Part shown: piece after piece, positions 1-9,442 of the stretch
How the letters are laid out: every line of letters starts with the position of its first letter
How positions within the stretch are numbered: the stretch's first letter is position 1
From: Butyrivibrio hungatei DSM 14810
Lineage (GTDB): Bacteria > Bacillota > Clostridia > Lachnospirales > Lachnospiraceae
Length of the DNA stretch: 64,000 nucleotides
Direction of reading: 5' to 3'
Assembly (NCBI RefSeq): GCF_900143205.1
Contig: NZ_FRDH01000003.1
Span: 799,494-863,493 of the forward strand
Notes under the pieces: model-generated
Told to the model about the DNA's origin: nothing
The model's input: the letters and a program-made list of their open reading frames with translations, nothing else
Database searches by the model: none
Program-made: the position numbers and the translations under genes

Positions 1-913
1 TAAGTTTATCTGAAAAAGGCTTCCAGGAGATAAGAGCTCCGCCGTGTCTCTCACTGCCTCTGTAAAGATTCTGAATTCTGTTATTTAACATATCATCAAA
101 TCTAGTAAGCTTGATCTGATAATCTGTATCCATGTGAAACCTAGGTATCTCGCTTACAGCAGCTGCCCATACTGAAAAAGCTACTGCTGCCACTGGTGTA
201 ACAAGGGCAGTGAGAATATATGGGAACCTAAGCTTTCCAAGTACAGGAATGTATCTAACGATAAAGGCGATAGCAAGTGTACCCATAAATATCATTAAGC
301 TGGTTCTGGAGGATGTAAGCTTGTATGTACCCCAGATAGCGGCAAATGCTATTACGTACTGGTAGAGCTTAGCTTTTTTGCCATAGAGCCATATCCACAA
401 AAGTTCCAGGGCATAAACACAACCTGCCAGTGTATTTGGATGTCCAAAGCCAAATACATATCTCTTTTCATCCTCTATCTCTCTGCCATAATCAGTGATG
501 ATAGCTACATCTCCAAGGATTCCTGTAACGGATAACAGCACTATCACTGCAAATCCAATGGCTGAAAAATAAAAGTAATATTTCATGATCTTCTTTAGAT
601 CGATATCTCTAAGTGCAAAGACATAATAGGAAAATCTAAGGAGCTCATTTCTACCTGTAATCCTATAACAAACAAAGGTAAATACTGTAACTAAGGCAAT
701 GGCGATCCACTCTTTTTTGTTATGCTCCATCAAAAGAACTGCTGCAAAAGTCAAAAGAAATGTAACCCTGAAAACATGGCTGATAAAAGGAATAGAAACT
801 TCACTTTTTTCAAGGACCATAAAAAACAGTTCCAGAGTAATAGCAAGATATACCAGTACTTCTGCTGTCTTTTTCCTATTTTCTTTTGAAAACATATCTA
901 ATAATTTTTCCAT
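1..913 (-). CDS. Wzy/O-antigen-polymerase-like membrane protein (3' part beyond window)
   Basis: The frame is open from an ATG at 911-913 to base 1 without a stop, giving about 304 residues of an incomplete protein. It is very hydrophobic with several membrane helices. The short motif FGFGHPN near residues 154-160 lies after a helix pair, as in Wzy-type polymerases and O-antigen ligases that join lipid-linked repeat units on the outer face of the membrane. A soluble stretch rich in charge begins near residue 255, probably the large outer loop. It starts two bases after the stop of the GT17 gene, so it is probably co-transcribed. No strong ribosome binding site is visible before the ATG. Polymerase versus ligase cannot be settled without the missing C-terminus. 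Confidence 0.75.
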   Translation of the reverse strand, partial: MEKLLDMFSKENRKKTAEVLVYLAITLELFFMVLEKSEVSIPFISHVFRVTFLLTFAAVLLMEHNKKEWIAIALVTVFTFVCYRITGRNELLRFSYYVFALRDIDLKKIMKYYFYFSAIGFAVIVLLSVTGILGDVAIITDYGREIEDEKRYVFGFGHPNTLAGCVYALELLWIWLYGKKAKLYQYVIAFAAIWGTYKLTSSRTSLMIFMGTLAIAFIVRYIPVLGKLRFPYILTALVTPVAAVAFSVWAAAVSEIPRFHMDTDYQIKLTRFDDMLNNRIQNLYRGSERHGGALISWKPFSDKL

Positions 914-915
914 AA

Positions 916-1872
916 TTATCTGCGTGTAATAATTCTTTTTATCTTTCTGAAAGCTTTTCTGCAAAAGCGGCCTGCTGTTATATCAAGGTAGTGATAGGTC
1001 CTTGATAAAGCTGTAACCTTTGGCATTACCAAATGGCTATACTCTGAAAGGTGCTCACGAAGGTACTCAGGATATGTCTCGTCCACTTCACATCTTTCAA
1101 ACTTTGCATTTCTTCCAAAAATATCCTGTCCAAGAACAAGGTGATCCATTGTCTCAGCAAGGATTTCTTTGTCATTGAGCTCCTGATGAGCTGCAGCCTT
1201 AACCTTAACGCCAATTCTCTTGGCTGGGTTAGTTTCTTTGCAGCCGCCCATATATCCAAAGTGCCATCCGCCGTCAGCTACGCGAACTGATCTCTCATCG
1301 CAGACAGAAATAAGGTCACGCAGTCTCACGATTCCTTCCTTTGGAATATTGAGAATAGATGTGATCTTAGTTCCAAGCCACTTTCTATCTATTTCTGCTA
1401 TCTCAGGAAATTCTCCTGTTATAGATAAAAGTCTTCCTGATCTTTCTTCGTTATTTACATATACGTAAAAGTTTCTCTGCGCAAGGTGATATACCTTGTG
1501 CTTGTCAAAGGTTTCGATGATCTTAGTAAGAACCTCTGGATTTGGAATCTCATCTGCATCGCCAAAGATAATCACGTCATCCTCTGTGGCACCTACTTCA
1601 TCAAGTCCCTTTGTAAGGTGGTTCTTTTGGAAGTAGTCACGCTCATGAGTTACCTTAAAGTCTTGGTCCTCATCCACAACAACATAGATGATCTTGTCCA
1701 AAAACTCTTTGAACATATCCCTATTTTTCTCAAAGCAAAGCTCTTTTGGCTCACCAGAAAAAGTGGTTGTAGCTTCTTCGATGATAAACTTATCCACATA
1801 TGGGTTAAGAATATTGAGTCTAAGCTTTAAAATATCAAGTTCATTAAAAAAAGGTATAAGATCATAAACCAT
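916..1872 (-). CDS. Glycosyltransferase family 17 protein
   Basis: 318 residues. The start MVYDLIPFFNELDIL and the segment GDADEIP (residues 104-110) with its DAD metal-binding motif are typical of family GT17, known from eukaryotic bisecting GlcNAc transferases and many uncharacterised bacterial members. The motif WHFGYMGG near 203-210 also fits the family. It is probably cytoplasmic and adds one sugar to a lipid-linked glycan. An AAGGA ribosome binding site precedes the ATG, which overlaps the end of the upstream GT2 gene by 11 bases, so translation is coupled. Bacterial GT17 specificity is not predictable from sequence, so donor and acceptor are left open. Confidence 0.85.
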   Translation of the reverse strand: MVYDLIPFFNELDILKLRLNILNPYVDKFIIEEATTTFSGEPKELCFEKNRDMFKEFLDKIIYVVVDEDQDFKVTHERDYFQKNHLTKGLDEVGATEDDVIIFGDADEIPNPEVLTKIIETFDKHKVYHLAQRNFYVYVNNEERSGRLLSITGEFPEIAEIDRKWLGTKITSILNIPKEGIVRLRDLISVCDERSVRVADGGWHFGYMGGCKETNPAKRIGVKVKAAAHQELNDKEILAETMDHLVLGQDIFGRNAKFERCEVDETYPEYLREHLSEYSHLVMPKVTALSRTYHYLDITAGRFCRKAFRKIKRIITRR

Positions 1873-2914
1873 GTTTTAAAATCCTTTTAATCCTTGTCTT
1901 TAATCTGCGCTTTGTAGCAGACATCATAAGTCTCAAATATGGGTCAGATGCCTTCTGGAGCTTGTGTACATAAACGTCCTCTTCTGGTGCCCAGGCTGGA
2001 AGATCAAGCTCTGCAAATTCGTTATAGAACTTCTGATCCATGAGCCATTTAAGCTTTTCTTTGATCTCAGAAAGAGGCACATTTGAATAGATAATATTTA
2101 TCACCGCGATGGTACATGTAAGAGACTTTCTGGCATTGATGTAACTGTTAAAGCAGTCACCAACCCATTTCTCACTATAGTCTGCAAATGCTTCCCAAGC
2201 TCTCTCCTGATGAGTTATGTAATCAGGATGATAGCCTGCTGTGAGGCCTTCATTATTTCTGCGGTAGTAATACAAGATCTCATCCACATAGACGATCTCT
2301 TTTGCCTTGTCGATAAATGCTGCTGTCTGAAGAAGATCCTCGCCGTGATTAAGATTATCCTGTTCATTGACACTGATAGCAGAAAGTGCCAGTTCTCTGG
2401 TAATGCACTTATTCCAGAGCGCGTTTAGAGAATCGTTCTTGCACATGATCTCGTAAAAGATCCTCTTGTCGTCGCCTTTATATATCTTTCCCTCTTCAAG
2501 TGGGAATGAAAACTTTCTCTTTTCCTTGTCATCAAGATATGCTGCGTTATACAGCACCATATCAAGTTCCCGGGCATTTTTTCTGTTCTGAACTATTGCT
2601 CTTTCTATCTTGGAAAGAGCTGCGCCTGTAAGACAGTCATCTACGTCAACAAATATGAGCCACTGCCCCTTAGCATTCTTGATTCCTTCTCTTCTGGCGC
2701 TATAGGCACCAATTGGTCCATAGTGAAAGGCCTTTATGAAGTGATAACTTCTTGCATACTCATCACAGATCTTTGGACTGTTATCTGTGGAACCGTTTTC
2801 CACAAGCAGCACCTCAAGATCAATGTCCTGATCAAGCTGCGCAATGATAGGATCCATCATGTCATCTATGTACTTTTCGCCATTATGAACAGGCACTATG
2901 ATCGAAAACGTCAT
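1862..2914 (-). CDS. Family 2 glycosyltransferase
   Basis: About 350 residues when started at the ATG at 2912-2914, giving MTFSIIVPVHNGEKY, the standard GT2 N-terminus. A longer reading would run 14 residues into the upstream gene and is less likely. The ATG overlaps the upstream stop as ATGA. The nucleotide-sugar fold is shown by VENGSTDNS near residues 38-46 and the metal-binding FVDVDD near 88-93. The C-terminal part is basic and has no membrane helix, so the enzyme is probably cytoplasmic and attached to the membrane face by charge. It transfers a sugar from a nucleotide donor in glycan assembly; the sugar is unknown. Confidence 0.87.
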   Translation of the reverse strand: MTFSIIVPVHNGEKYIDDMMDPIIAQLDQDIDLEVLLVENGSTDNSPKICDEYARSYHFIKAFHYGPIGAYSARREGIKNAKGQWLIFVDVDDCLTGAALSKIERAIVQNRKNARELDMVLYNAAYLDDKEKRKFSFPLEEGKIYKGDDKRIFYEIMCKNDSLNALWNKCITRELALSAISVNEQDNLNHGEDLLQTAAFIDKAKEIVYVDEILYYYRRNNEGLTAGYHPDYITHQERAWEAFADYSEKWVGDCFNSYINARKSLTCTIAVINIIYSNVPLSEIKEKLKWLMDQKFYNEFAELDLPAWAPEEDVYVHKLQKASDPYLRLMMSATKRRLKTRIKRILKHGL

Positions 2915-3678
2915 GTGATATTGTGCTCCTCTTTCCACTTCTTTGATCTTCTCCAAAATAGAAGTGGTCTTACTGCCATCTTAAATCTCTTCTTTGGACT
3001 GTAGAAATGTGGATAGCCCTCATTTTCTCCCCACCATTTGTGGAAAGCAAAAGGCTCTATGCCCTTATTTTCTGGAAGCGGATGTTCTCTACCAAATCTA
3101 ACCGCAAGTTCAAGTGGTGCCCACTTAAGGCCCTCTGCCTCCATGTCGTTCTTGTGCATGCAGCAAAGGAAGATATCCTCATTGTAAAAATCATCGTATC
3201 CCTTTTCCCACTTAAGGTTATGTACAGTTGGATACTCAAGAAGTCTCTTTGACCTGATGGAAACACTGTTTCCTACTCGGCAGATCTCACCCTTACTGTC
3301 TCTGTAGGCATAGTCATTCTGCGGGAGTGGCCATGGAGATCCGATATAGTCATACTCAAGAAACTCATCAGTCCAGTTCTCAGGGTGGATAACAAATCCA
3401 TCTGCATGAACTATCATGACAAAGTCAGTTTTGATGTGGTCCTTTAGCTCATAGACCATCTTGTAATTAAATTTATCGATGCTATCAAGCTTGTCTGTGT
3501 GACTGTATCTGATATTCTGAGGGAGATAAAAAGGCTTCTTGTCAGTAATAAGCACTGCATCTCCAAATTCAATATCTCTCATGCTGTACTTCATGGCCTT
3601 GACGGTTTCATAGAGGTTGACGCTGGTCATGGCACAGAGAGTCACGTTAGGAAGCTTTAATTTCTTTTCAGTACTCAT
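2911..3678 (-). CDS. DUF5672 family protein, probable glycosyltransferase
   Basis: 255 residues. The segments VTLCAMTSVNLYETVKAM, VMIVHADGFVIHPENW and DYIGSPWP are the signature of DUF5672, a family found almost only in glycan loci and thought to be GT-A-like. The HADG segment sits where a GT-A enzyme has its DXD motif. A late FHKWWGENEGY segment is also typical. No membrane helix is seen. It lies 9 bases after the GT11-like gene and overlaps the following GT2 gene, within the same tightly coupled run. Glycosyltransferase activity is inference from context and fold; the specificity is unknown. Confidence 0.8.
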   Translation of the reverse strand: MSTEKKLKLPNVTLCAMTSVNLYETVKAMKYSMRDIEFGDAVLITDKKPFYLPQNIRYSHTDKLDSIDKFNYKMVYELKDHIKTDFVMIVHADGFVIHPENWTDEFLEYDYIGSPWPLPQNDYAYRDSKGEICRVGNSVSIRSKRLLEYPTVHNLKWEKGYDDFYNEDIFLCCMHKNDMEAEGLKWAPLELAVRFGREHPLPENKGIEPFAFHKWWGENEGYPHFYSPKKRFKMAVRPLLFWRRSKKWKEEHNIT

Positions 3679-3687
3679 GAAGCCTCC

Positions 3688-4731
3688 TTACACATGAAAG
3701 ATTTTGATAAGTCCTGTCCGTCTCTCCAAACTACGTATAATCTTTTTTAACATATAAACGGAATAGAGATACTTTGCTCGAATCTTCTGGAAAAAGAGTC
3801 TCAAATAACCTGGCCTCTGATTCAATCTCTTATATACAGAACTCCTCTTTTTATACTTTTCAAGCTCATTGCGGCACTCATCAGCAGAGAATATTCTTCC
3901 CTTCTTATCCATATAATGAAAACAACTATATATATTCTGTTCAGAAGCCCAATATCCATCTGAAACATTGTGTCTTGCCCAATACTTAGGTGCAATAGCG
4001 TATTGCAATTCATCGCTAGTCATTGCAGGGAATACTGCGAAAGATGAATTAGATAAAAGAAGATATCTGGCATTTTTGATAGTCACATAATCTTTTCCAA
4101 TATCATTTCTAACAGCCTTTACTTCCGGAAGTATCTTATATGCGGCTTCAACGTCATCAGTGACTGCCAAAAATTCCATGTCTGGACGAATCTTACGCAT
4201 ATTCCTGATACCATTTACCCAATATTTTCTATCAAGCCACAGCTCTGGTGAATTTGAATAGTCACCACATCTAAGATGTATAATACACAGATTATCTTTT
4301 GTGTACTCATGAGAATCATATTCAGGCTTTACTTTAAGCCAATCCTTGAGCTTGTCCATGTATTTATCAAAATACTTTTCAGCCTGAAGATTACCATAAA
4401 GCATAGTGTTATCTTTTATATCAAACACTCTCTCATCTACACCGCTAACATAAGCACCATGAGTCATATCATGCTTTGAATTGCCAAGGTATAACCTGTT
4501 ATCGTGGTCTTCAAATTTCTCAAAATTCTTTTTATCTTCCTCAGTAATCTCTTTCCCAAGGTCAATATCCATAAAATACATTCCACTATCAGAATGCATA
4601 TTGTTTGCCAACGCGCCAGGATTACATATACCAAATTCATAACCATGTTCTTCTGCCACAGCTCTTGTAACCACATACCAAAAAAGCTGATTACCTAAAC
4701 CAAAGCCATGCAAAAATTCTGTTCCAATCAT
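3688..4731 (-). CDS. GT11-like (fucosyltransferase-related) protein
   Basis: 347 residues. The N-terminus GLGNQLFWYVVTRAVAEEHG matches the GDP-fucose:alpha-1,2-fucosyltransferase family GT11. IHLRCGDY (residues 151-158) corresponds to its HxRRxD motif, and LLLSNSSFAVFPA to its C-terminal NSSFSWW motif. Two key places differ from the second GT11 gene downstream: the second Arg of HxRRxD is Cys, and SFSWW is SFAVF. It is therefore a diverged GT11 relative that may use another donor or acceptor. A basic C-terminal tail of about 60 residues suggests membrane association. It sits between an ABC flippase and a DUF5672 gene. Confidence 0.78.
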   Translation of the reverse strand: MIGTEFLHGFGLGNQLFWYVVTRAVAEEHGYEFGICNPGALANNMHSDSGMYFMDIDLGKEITEEDKKNFEKFEDHDNRLYLGNSKHDMTHGAYVSGVDERVFDIKDNTMLYGNLQAEKYFDKYMDKLKDWLKVKPEYDSHEYTKDNLCIIHLRCGDYSNSPELWLDRKYWVNGIRNMRKIRPDMEFLAVTDDVEAAYKILPEVKAVRNDIGKDYVTIKNARYLLLSNSSFAVFPAMTSDELQYAIAPKYWARHNVSDGYWASEQNIYSCFHYMDKKGRIFSADECRNELEKYKKRSSVYKRLNQRPGYLRLFFQKIRAKYLYSVYMLKKIIRSLERRTGLIKIFHV

Positions 4732-4755
4732 TTATAATACTCTCTTTCAATTAAA

Positions 4756-6549
4756 TCACTGTATTATTGTTCTGCCCTCAAGGGATGTCTCATGTATCTT
4801 TTCATCTTTTACTTCATAGATGATATCGCAGTTTGCGATAGTGTTAAGTCTGTGTGCAATGATGACCATTGTCTTCTTGCCGTGGAAGCTGTTGATAGCC
4901 TCCATAACTGCTGCCTCTGTCTCATTATCAAGAGCAGATGTAGCCTCATCAAATACCAGTATCTCCGGATTGTGATAAAGAGCTCTGGCAATACCGATTC
5001 TCTGTCTCTGTCCACCAGACAATCTAACGCCTCTGTCACCAATTCTGGTATCAAGTCCCTCTGGAAGAGTCTTAACAAAGTCAGCAAGCTGAGCTTCCTT
5101 CATTACTTCCCAGATCCTGTTATCATCTATCTGATCTTCATCAATACCAAAAGCGATATTTGCTCTAATGGATTCATCTACAAGGTAGATAGACTGTGGA
5201 ATATATCCGATCTGAGCAAGCCATGAATCGTAATTACTAAAGATGTTGCTACCGTCGCAGAGAACTTCTCCTGACTTAACATGTAAAAGACCAAGAAGCA
5301 CGTCTACGATAGTTGACTTACCTGCACCAGATGGTCCCATGATACCAACTGATTTTCCCTTAGGAACTACCATGTTGGCATCTGTGAAGATATTCACTTC
5401 AGCGTCAGGATAAGCAAAAGTAATATCCTTTAAGCTGATCTCTTTTTCAAGATGAAGCTCAGGACCTGCAATTGCAGCTCTCTCTGCGCGCATTTCCTTA
5501 TCTTCCTTCATGGACTCAGTTAAGTTGTTATATACAAAGTCCAAACTGAACTGGTTATAAGCAATCTGTGTAAGATAGGTGTTAATTCTGTTAACAGAAG
5601 GCATGATCCTGATAGCAGCAACACCAAAAGCTGAAATCTGTGGAAGAAGTGCTGTAGCATCTCCGCCATTTACAAGATAGAGGAGCACATACAAAAGAAC
5701 TACTGCAACAAACACAGTCTCTATAAGGAGTCTTGGAATGTTATTAAGAACAATGTAGTTTCTGTCTATATCAGCTCCAAGCTTTCCTGATTCATAATAA
5801 TTTCTGATAAAGAAATCCTGTCTGTTTAATACCTTTACGTCCTTAAGTCCATAGATAGCCTGAAGGCGCCACTTGGCAATCCTTGACTGGGTCTCCTGAT
5901 TCTTTCTTCCGATCCTATTAAGGCGAGGTTTCAAAACCTTTGTGATAATAAGCGTCAGGATCAAAAGAACAAAGATCATAAGAAGTGTCATCTGCCAGTT
6001 AACCAATAAAAGCACGATACCAAGGCAGGTTGATACTACAAACTCTGTTGCAAGAGAAAGGATTGAGAGCATAAGTGTAAATGTCTTTGGAATATCACTA
6101 TCAGTAATCCTAAATACTGTAGGAATATCTGCTCCAAGATATGCCTCATATGGTCTATTGAGGAACTCTCTCATGACACGGCTTATCATGTCATTTCTGG
6201 CTCTTGAAATAAATGTATTCTGCTTGTAAACAAGAAACAGAAGATAAAGATTTTTGAATACAAAAAGGAAGATAACAACAACCACTAAAACCGTTATAAG
6301 CTTTAGATCTGTGTCGATATGCAAGAAATTAACGATGCTTTGAAGCTCTGGACGCTTATCGATCTGTCTATGAATAGCTTCTGGCTTTAATATTGCAGAA
6401 ACTACTGGAAGCATCATTGAAACTCCTAAAGTTTCAACAACACCCCCAATCAGTATAAGGACAGCTAATAGGATAAGCTGCCCTTTTTGTTTTTTATCAA
6501 ATATATAGTTAAGTTTAGTAAACATACTTACTTTTTTTGTTTCATTCAT
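4756..6549 (-). CDS. PglK-like ABC transporter (membrane plus ATPase), lipid-linked glycan flippase
   Basis: About 597 residues. I prefer the ATG at 6547-6549, with GGTG upstream, over a GTG four codons earlier. The N-terminal half has about six membrane helices; the C-terminal half is a complete ABC ATPase with Walker A GPSGAGKST (about 405), signature LSGGQ (about 510), Walker B ILVFDEATSALD (about 530) and the switch His in IIAHRLN. Half-transporters of this size in glycan loci resemble Campylobacter PglK, which flips undecaprenyl-PP glycans across the inner membrane. A paralogue lies at 40816-42567. No MATE-type Wzx flippase is visible, so these two probably do that job. Confidence 0.9.
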   Translation of the reverse strand: MNETKKVSMFTKLNYIFDKKQKGQLILLAVLILIGGVVETLGVSMMLPVVSAILKPEAIHRQIDKRPELQSIVNFLHIDTDLKLITVLVVVVIFLFVFKNLYLLFLVYKQNTFISRARNDMISRVMREFLNRPYEAYLGADIPTVFRITDSDIPKTFTLMLSILSLATEFVVSTCLGIVLLLVNWQMTLLMIFVLLILTLIITKVLKPRLNRIGRKNQETQSRIAKWRLQAIYGLKDVKVLNRQDFFIRNYYESGKLGADIDRNYIVLNNIPRLLIETVFVAVVLLYVLLYLVNGGDATALLPQISAFGVAAIRIMPSVNRINTYLTQIAYNQFSLDFVYNNLTESMKEDKEMRAERAAIAGPELHLEKEISLKDITFAYPDAEVNIFTDANMVVPKGKSVGIMGPSGAGKSTIVDVLLGLLHVKSGEVLCDGSNIFSNYDSWLAQIGYIPQSIYLVDESIRANIAFGIDEDQIDDNRIWEVMKEAQLADFVKTLPEGLDTRIGDRGVRLSGGQRQRIGIARALYHNPEILVFDEATSALDNETEAAVMEAINSFHGKKTMVIIAHRLNTIANCDIIYEVKDEKIHETSLEGRTIIQ

Positions 6550-6568
6550 TGTCTGTAACACCTTTTAC

Positions 6569-7441
6569 TCAAATAGCCATCTTAGTCATGCGCTTGGTGT
6601 AGATATCATCCATATCACGGTTGTTGATCCACTTCTCTGGAACAATAACGAGTTTTTCAGGTGAATCATTGAGCCATGCTGCCCACCAGCTAAATGAGCT
6701 GTTTGCAAGGATGTGATGCTTGCATCTACTCATAAGAGTCATCTCAGCAATGTCAGTCTTTGTACCCTCTTCAAGTTCGACTACTACGAAGTTTGGCCCA
6801 ATAAAGTGTTCCTTACACCACTCTTTGTCATCAGTAAAGATGAAGAATACAGCATCTGAATGCTTACTTCTAACATAGTCAATAGCATTTTTGTAATACT
6901 TTTCGCTACAAAGATTATGAATACTTGCATGCTCTTCATCAATATAATCTGTTCTGCGCACATGGAGACTTACTGACTGACAGCATTCGATCTGCTGAAG
7001 GATTGTCCAGCTTGTGGTGTCATTCATAAGATCCTGTGGTCTCTTCTCAAAAATTTTTCTAAGTTCTGCGATTACTTCATCATTTTCAAAGTACTTGTCA
7101 CTCTGCCAATAGCCAACAAGGTAAGCGTCATCTTTTTCCAGTATCTCTGGGTTGAACTTACCAGATTCCTCGTCGATCCTGAAAGTCTTTCTACCTGTGA
7201 GCTTTCTTCTGATCCTGCTGAATATATCCATCTTGGAATCAGTAAGGGCGATGATCTCCTCATCGGTAGCTTTATCGTATGTAGCTCCCCACCTGTCTAG
7301 AACAGGAACCCTAAGCTTGTCATTAACAAATCCTGTTGTATCGTCTATCTTGACCTCTTTGCCAAGCTTCTTAAGACTCTTATATAAAGCGTACTGAAAC
7401 ATCTGATTGCCAAGTCCGCCTTTAAGCTGAATGATTATCAT
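6569..7441 (-). CDS. Alpha-1,2-fucosyltransferase, family GT11
   Basis: About 290 residues from the ATG at 7439-7441, which has a perfect GGAGG five bases upstream; an earlier in-frame start lacks one. The GT11 motifs are intact: GGLGNQMFQYALY at 8-20, YWQSDKYF near 111-118, HVRRTDY at 160-166 and NSSFSWWAAWL in the C-terminal third. The family moves fucose from GDP-fucose to galactose or similar residues in the cytoplasm. The gene lies 8 bases from the ABC flippase gene and 34 bases from asnB. GDP-fucose synthesis genes are not in the window, so the donor would be made elsewhere. Confidence 0.92.
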   Translation of the reverse strand: MIIIQLKGGLGNQMFQYALYKSLKKLGKEVKIDDTTGFVNDKLRVPVLDRWGATYDKATDEEIIALTDSKMDIFSRIRRKLTGRKTFRIDEESGKFNPEILEKDDAYLVGYWQSDKYFENDEVIAELRKIFEKRPQDLMNDTTSWTILQQIECCQSVSLHVRRTDYIDEEHASIHNLCSEKYYKNAIDYVRSKHSDAVFFIFTDDKEWCKEHFIGPNFVVVELEEGTKTDIAEMTLMSRCKHHILANSSFSWWAAWLNDSPEKLVIVPEKWINNRDMDDIYTKRMTKMAI

Positions 7442-7475
7442 AATTCCTCCATTATGAAAAGTGAACAAAACGTCA

Positions 7476-9431
7476 TTATATTATACCATAATCTAGCCAC
7501 TGCTCAAACATGAGTATGTACCATATCAGTGGCTGATAGGTTCCGTCTTCACTCATAAAGTTATTCCAGATCTTATGTACTACTTCCGGATTTAAATATC
7601 CTTCTCTTTTAAGCTTATCCTCTGCTATCAGATCCTCAGCCCAATCTTTGAGTTCAGAAGTCTTTAGCCAGCTTCCGATAGGAATTGAGAAGCCCTTCTT
7701 TGGTCTATCCATAAGCTCCTTTGGAACATGGCGATAGAGCACATTTCTAAGGACCTGCTTGCCCTCGCCTGTCTTTTTATCACGTAAAAGACTTACTGGA
7801 AGACTCCATGCAAATTCAACCACGTCTGGATCAAGAAGTGGTATACGACTCTCAAGTGAAACAGCCATACCTGCTCTGTCCACCTTAACAAGAATGTCAT
7901 CAGGATGATACATCTTCATGTCCATCAGCATGATGTCATGGTTTACTTCGGACAGAACGTCTTTTTCTGAAAGGCTGTATTTATAAGGCAGCATAATCTT
8001 GCTCTTTGCTACCTCCTTGGCAAATGGAACCATCTCGTACTGGATCCTATACAGGTCTTCAGGGCTCTTTGCCTGTAAAAGACGTGCTTTATCCCTAAGG
8101 ATCTCATCGCTATGAGCTGCTCTTGAATGAGCAAGCATCTTACCAGCACCTTTTCTAAGGCCAACTGGAATACCCTTCATCTTGTTCCAGATTCTGTCTA
8201 CTGATTCATAGGACCTGTATCCGCAAAAGAGCTCATCTCCGCCGTCACCGGAAAGTGAAACTGTTACATGCTCTCTTGTCATCTTACTTACAAGATATGT
8301 AGGTATCTGTGATGAATCAGCAAAAGGCTCGCCAAACATATGAGGAATATTAGGAATAACATCCTTGGCATCCTGCTCTGTTATGTAAAGCTCTGTATGC
8401 TCTGTTCCAAGGTGCGCTGCTATCTCTTTTGCAGCCTCAGCCTCATTATACTTTGGATCCTGCATACCGATGGTGAAGGTCTTGACCTTTTCAGGGCTCA
8501 CATCCTGCATCAGAGCAACAACAGTACTTGAATCAATTCCAGCTGAAAGGAACGCGCCAATAGGCACATCAGAAACAAGCTGTCCTCTGATGGACTCTTT
8601 TAATCTCTTTTCCAGCTCGTCTGCTGCCTCTTCTGCAGTGCCCTTAAACTGGTTCTTTTGACCATTTATGGCAACTTCTCTGATATCGTAGTAGGTTTCA
8701 AAGCTATGCTCACCGCCAGATCTCTGAACACCAGTAATAACGCCTGTCTCATCATCTTCATGAACAGGTCTGAAATATGAAAATGGCGCAGACACCTTTA
8801 ATATAGTTCCTGGCTCAAGCTTGTAAATATCTTGGTAAATAGTATATGGCGCAGGAATATAGCCATGGCAAAAATAGAGATTAAGTGCTTCTTCAAAAAT
8901 ACGGTTCTTGAAGCCCTCGATAGCTCTTATGGCTGATATTTCTGAGGCAAATACAAAATTGCCATTTACAAAGCCGTAGTAAAGAGGCTTCTCTCCAATC
9001 CTATCCCTTGCAAGAGAAACTTCATGGGTTTCCATATCATAAACTGCAAGAGCAAACATGCCCTTACAAAACTTAAGTGTCTCAGTAATTCCAAGATGCT
9101 CGATCGCTTCTAAGAGAACCTCTGTATCAGAAGTTCCTCTAAAGCTTGTAACATAGCCCTTTTCCTTAAGAAGATCTGCAAGCTTGTCTGCGTTGTAGAT
9201 CTCTCCATTGTAGACAATGACTGACTTACCACTTCTAGATACCATGGGCTGAGATCCATTCTGGGACAGATCTCTTATAGAAAGACGCCTGTGTCCAAAC
9301 CAAACCAGGTCCCCTGGGCTATTCCAGATATCACCTGCATCAGGTCCTCTGTGAATAAGGCGTTCGTTCATTCTTCGTATATTCTTTTCACCATTACTAT
9401 TGTAGCCGCATAGGCCTGCGATTCCGCACAT
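7476..9431 (-). CDS. asnB: Asparagine synthetase B-type glutamine amidotransferase (first copy)
   Basis: 651 residues, the length of long AsnB proteins. Cys2 (MCGIAG), HRGPD at 27-31 and YNGEIYN at 74-80 form a complete glutaminase domain. The ATP-pyrophosphatase motif reads LSAGIDSS (295-302), where most members have SGGxDSS. AsnB-type enzymes make an amide from a carboxylate, glutamine and ATP. In glycan loci, for example WbpS in Pseudomonas O-antigen clusters, they are thought to amidate uronic acids. With GalNAcA genes at 20-22 kb this copy may form a uronamide. True asparagine synthesis remains possible. It lies 11 bases from the acylation gene pair. Confidence 0.9.
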   Translation of the reverse strand: MCGIAGLCGYNSNGEKNIRRMNERLIHRGPDAGDIWNSPGDLVWFGHRRLSIRDLSQNGSQPMVSRSGKSVIVYNGEIYNADKLADLLKEKGYVTSFRGTSDTEVLLEAIEHLGITETLKFCKGMFALAVYDMETHEVSLARDRIGEKPLYYGFVNGNFVFASEISAIRAIEGFKNRIFEEALNLYFCHGYIPAPYTIYQDIYKLEPGTILKVSAPFSYFRPVHEDDETGVITGVQRSGGEHSFETYYDIREVAINGQKNQFKGTAEEAADELEKRLKESIRGQLVSDVPIGAFLSAGIDSSTVVALMQDVSPEKVKTFTIGMQDPKYNEAEAAKEIAAHLGTEHTELYITEQDAKDVIPNIPHMFGEPFADSSQIPTYLVSKMTREHVTVSLSGDGGDELFCGYRSYESVDRIWNKMKGIPVGLRKGAGKMLAHSRAAHSDEILRDKARLLQAKSPEDLYRIQYEMVPFAKEVAKSKIMLPYKYSLSEKDVLSEVNHDIMLMDMKMYHPDDILVKVDRAGMAVSLESRIPLLDPDVVEFAWSLPVSLLRDKKTGEGKQVLRNVLYRHVPKELMDRPKKGFSIPIGSWLKTSELKDWAEDLIAEDKLKREGYLNPEVVHKIWNNFMSEDGTYQPLIWYILMFEQWLDYGII

Positions 9432-9442
9432 ATTATTCCCCT

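Noticed and set aside
699..929. A 76-residue plus-strand frame opposite the partial polymerase gene
   Set aside because: The minus-strand reading gives a coherent membrane protein with Wzy-like motifs through the same region.
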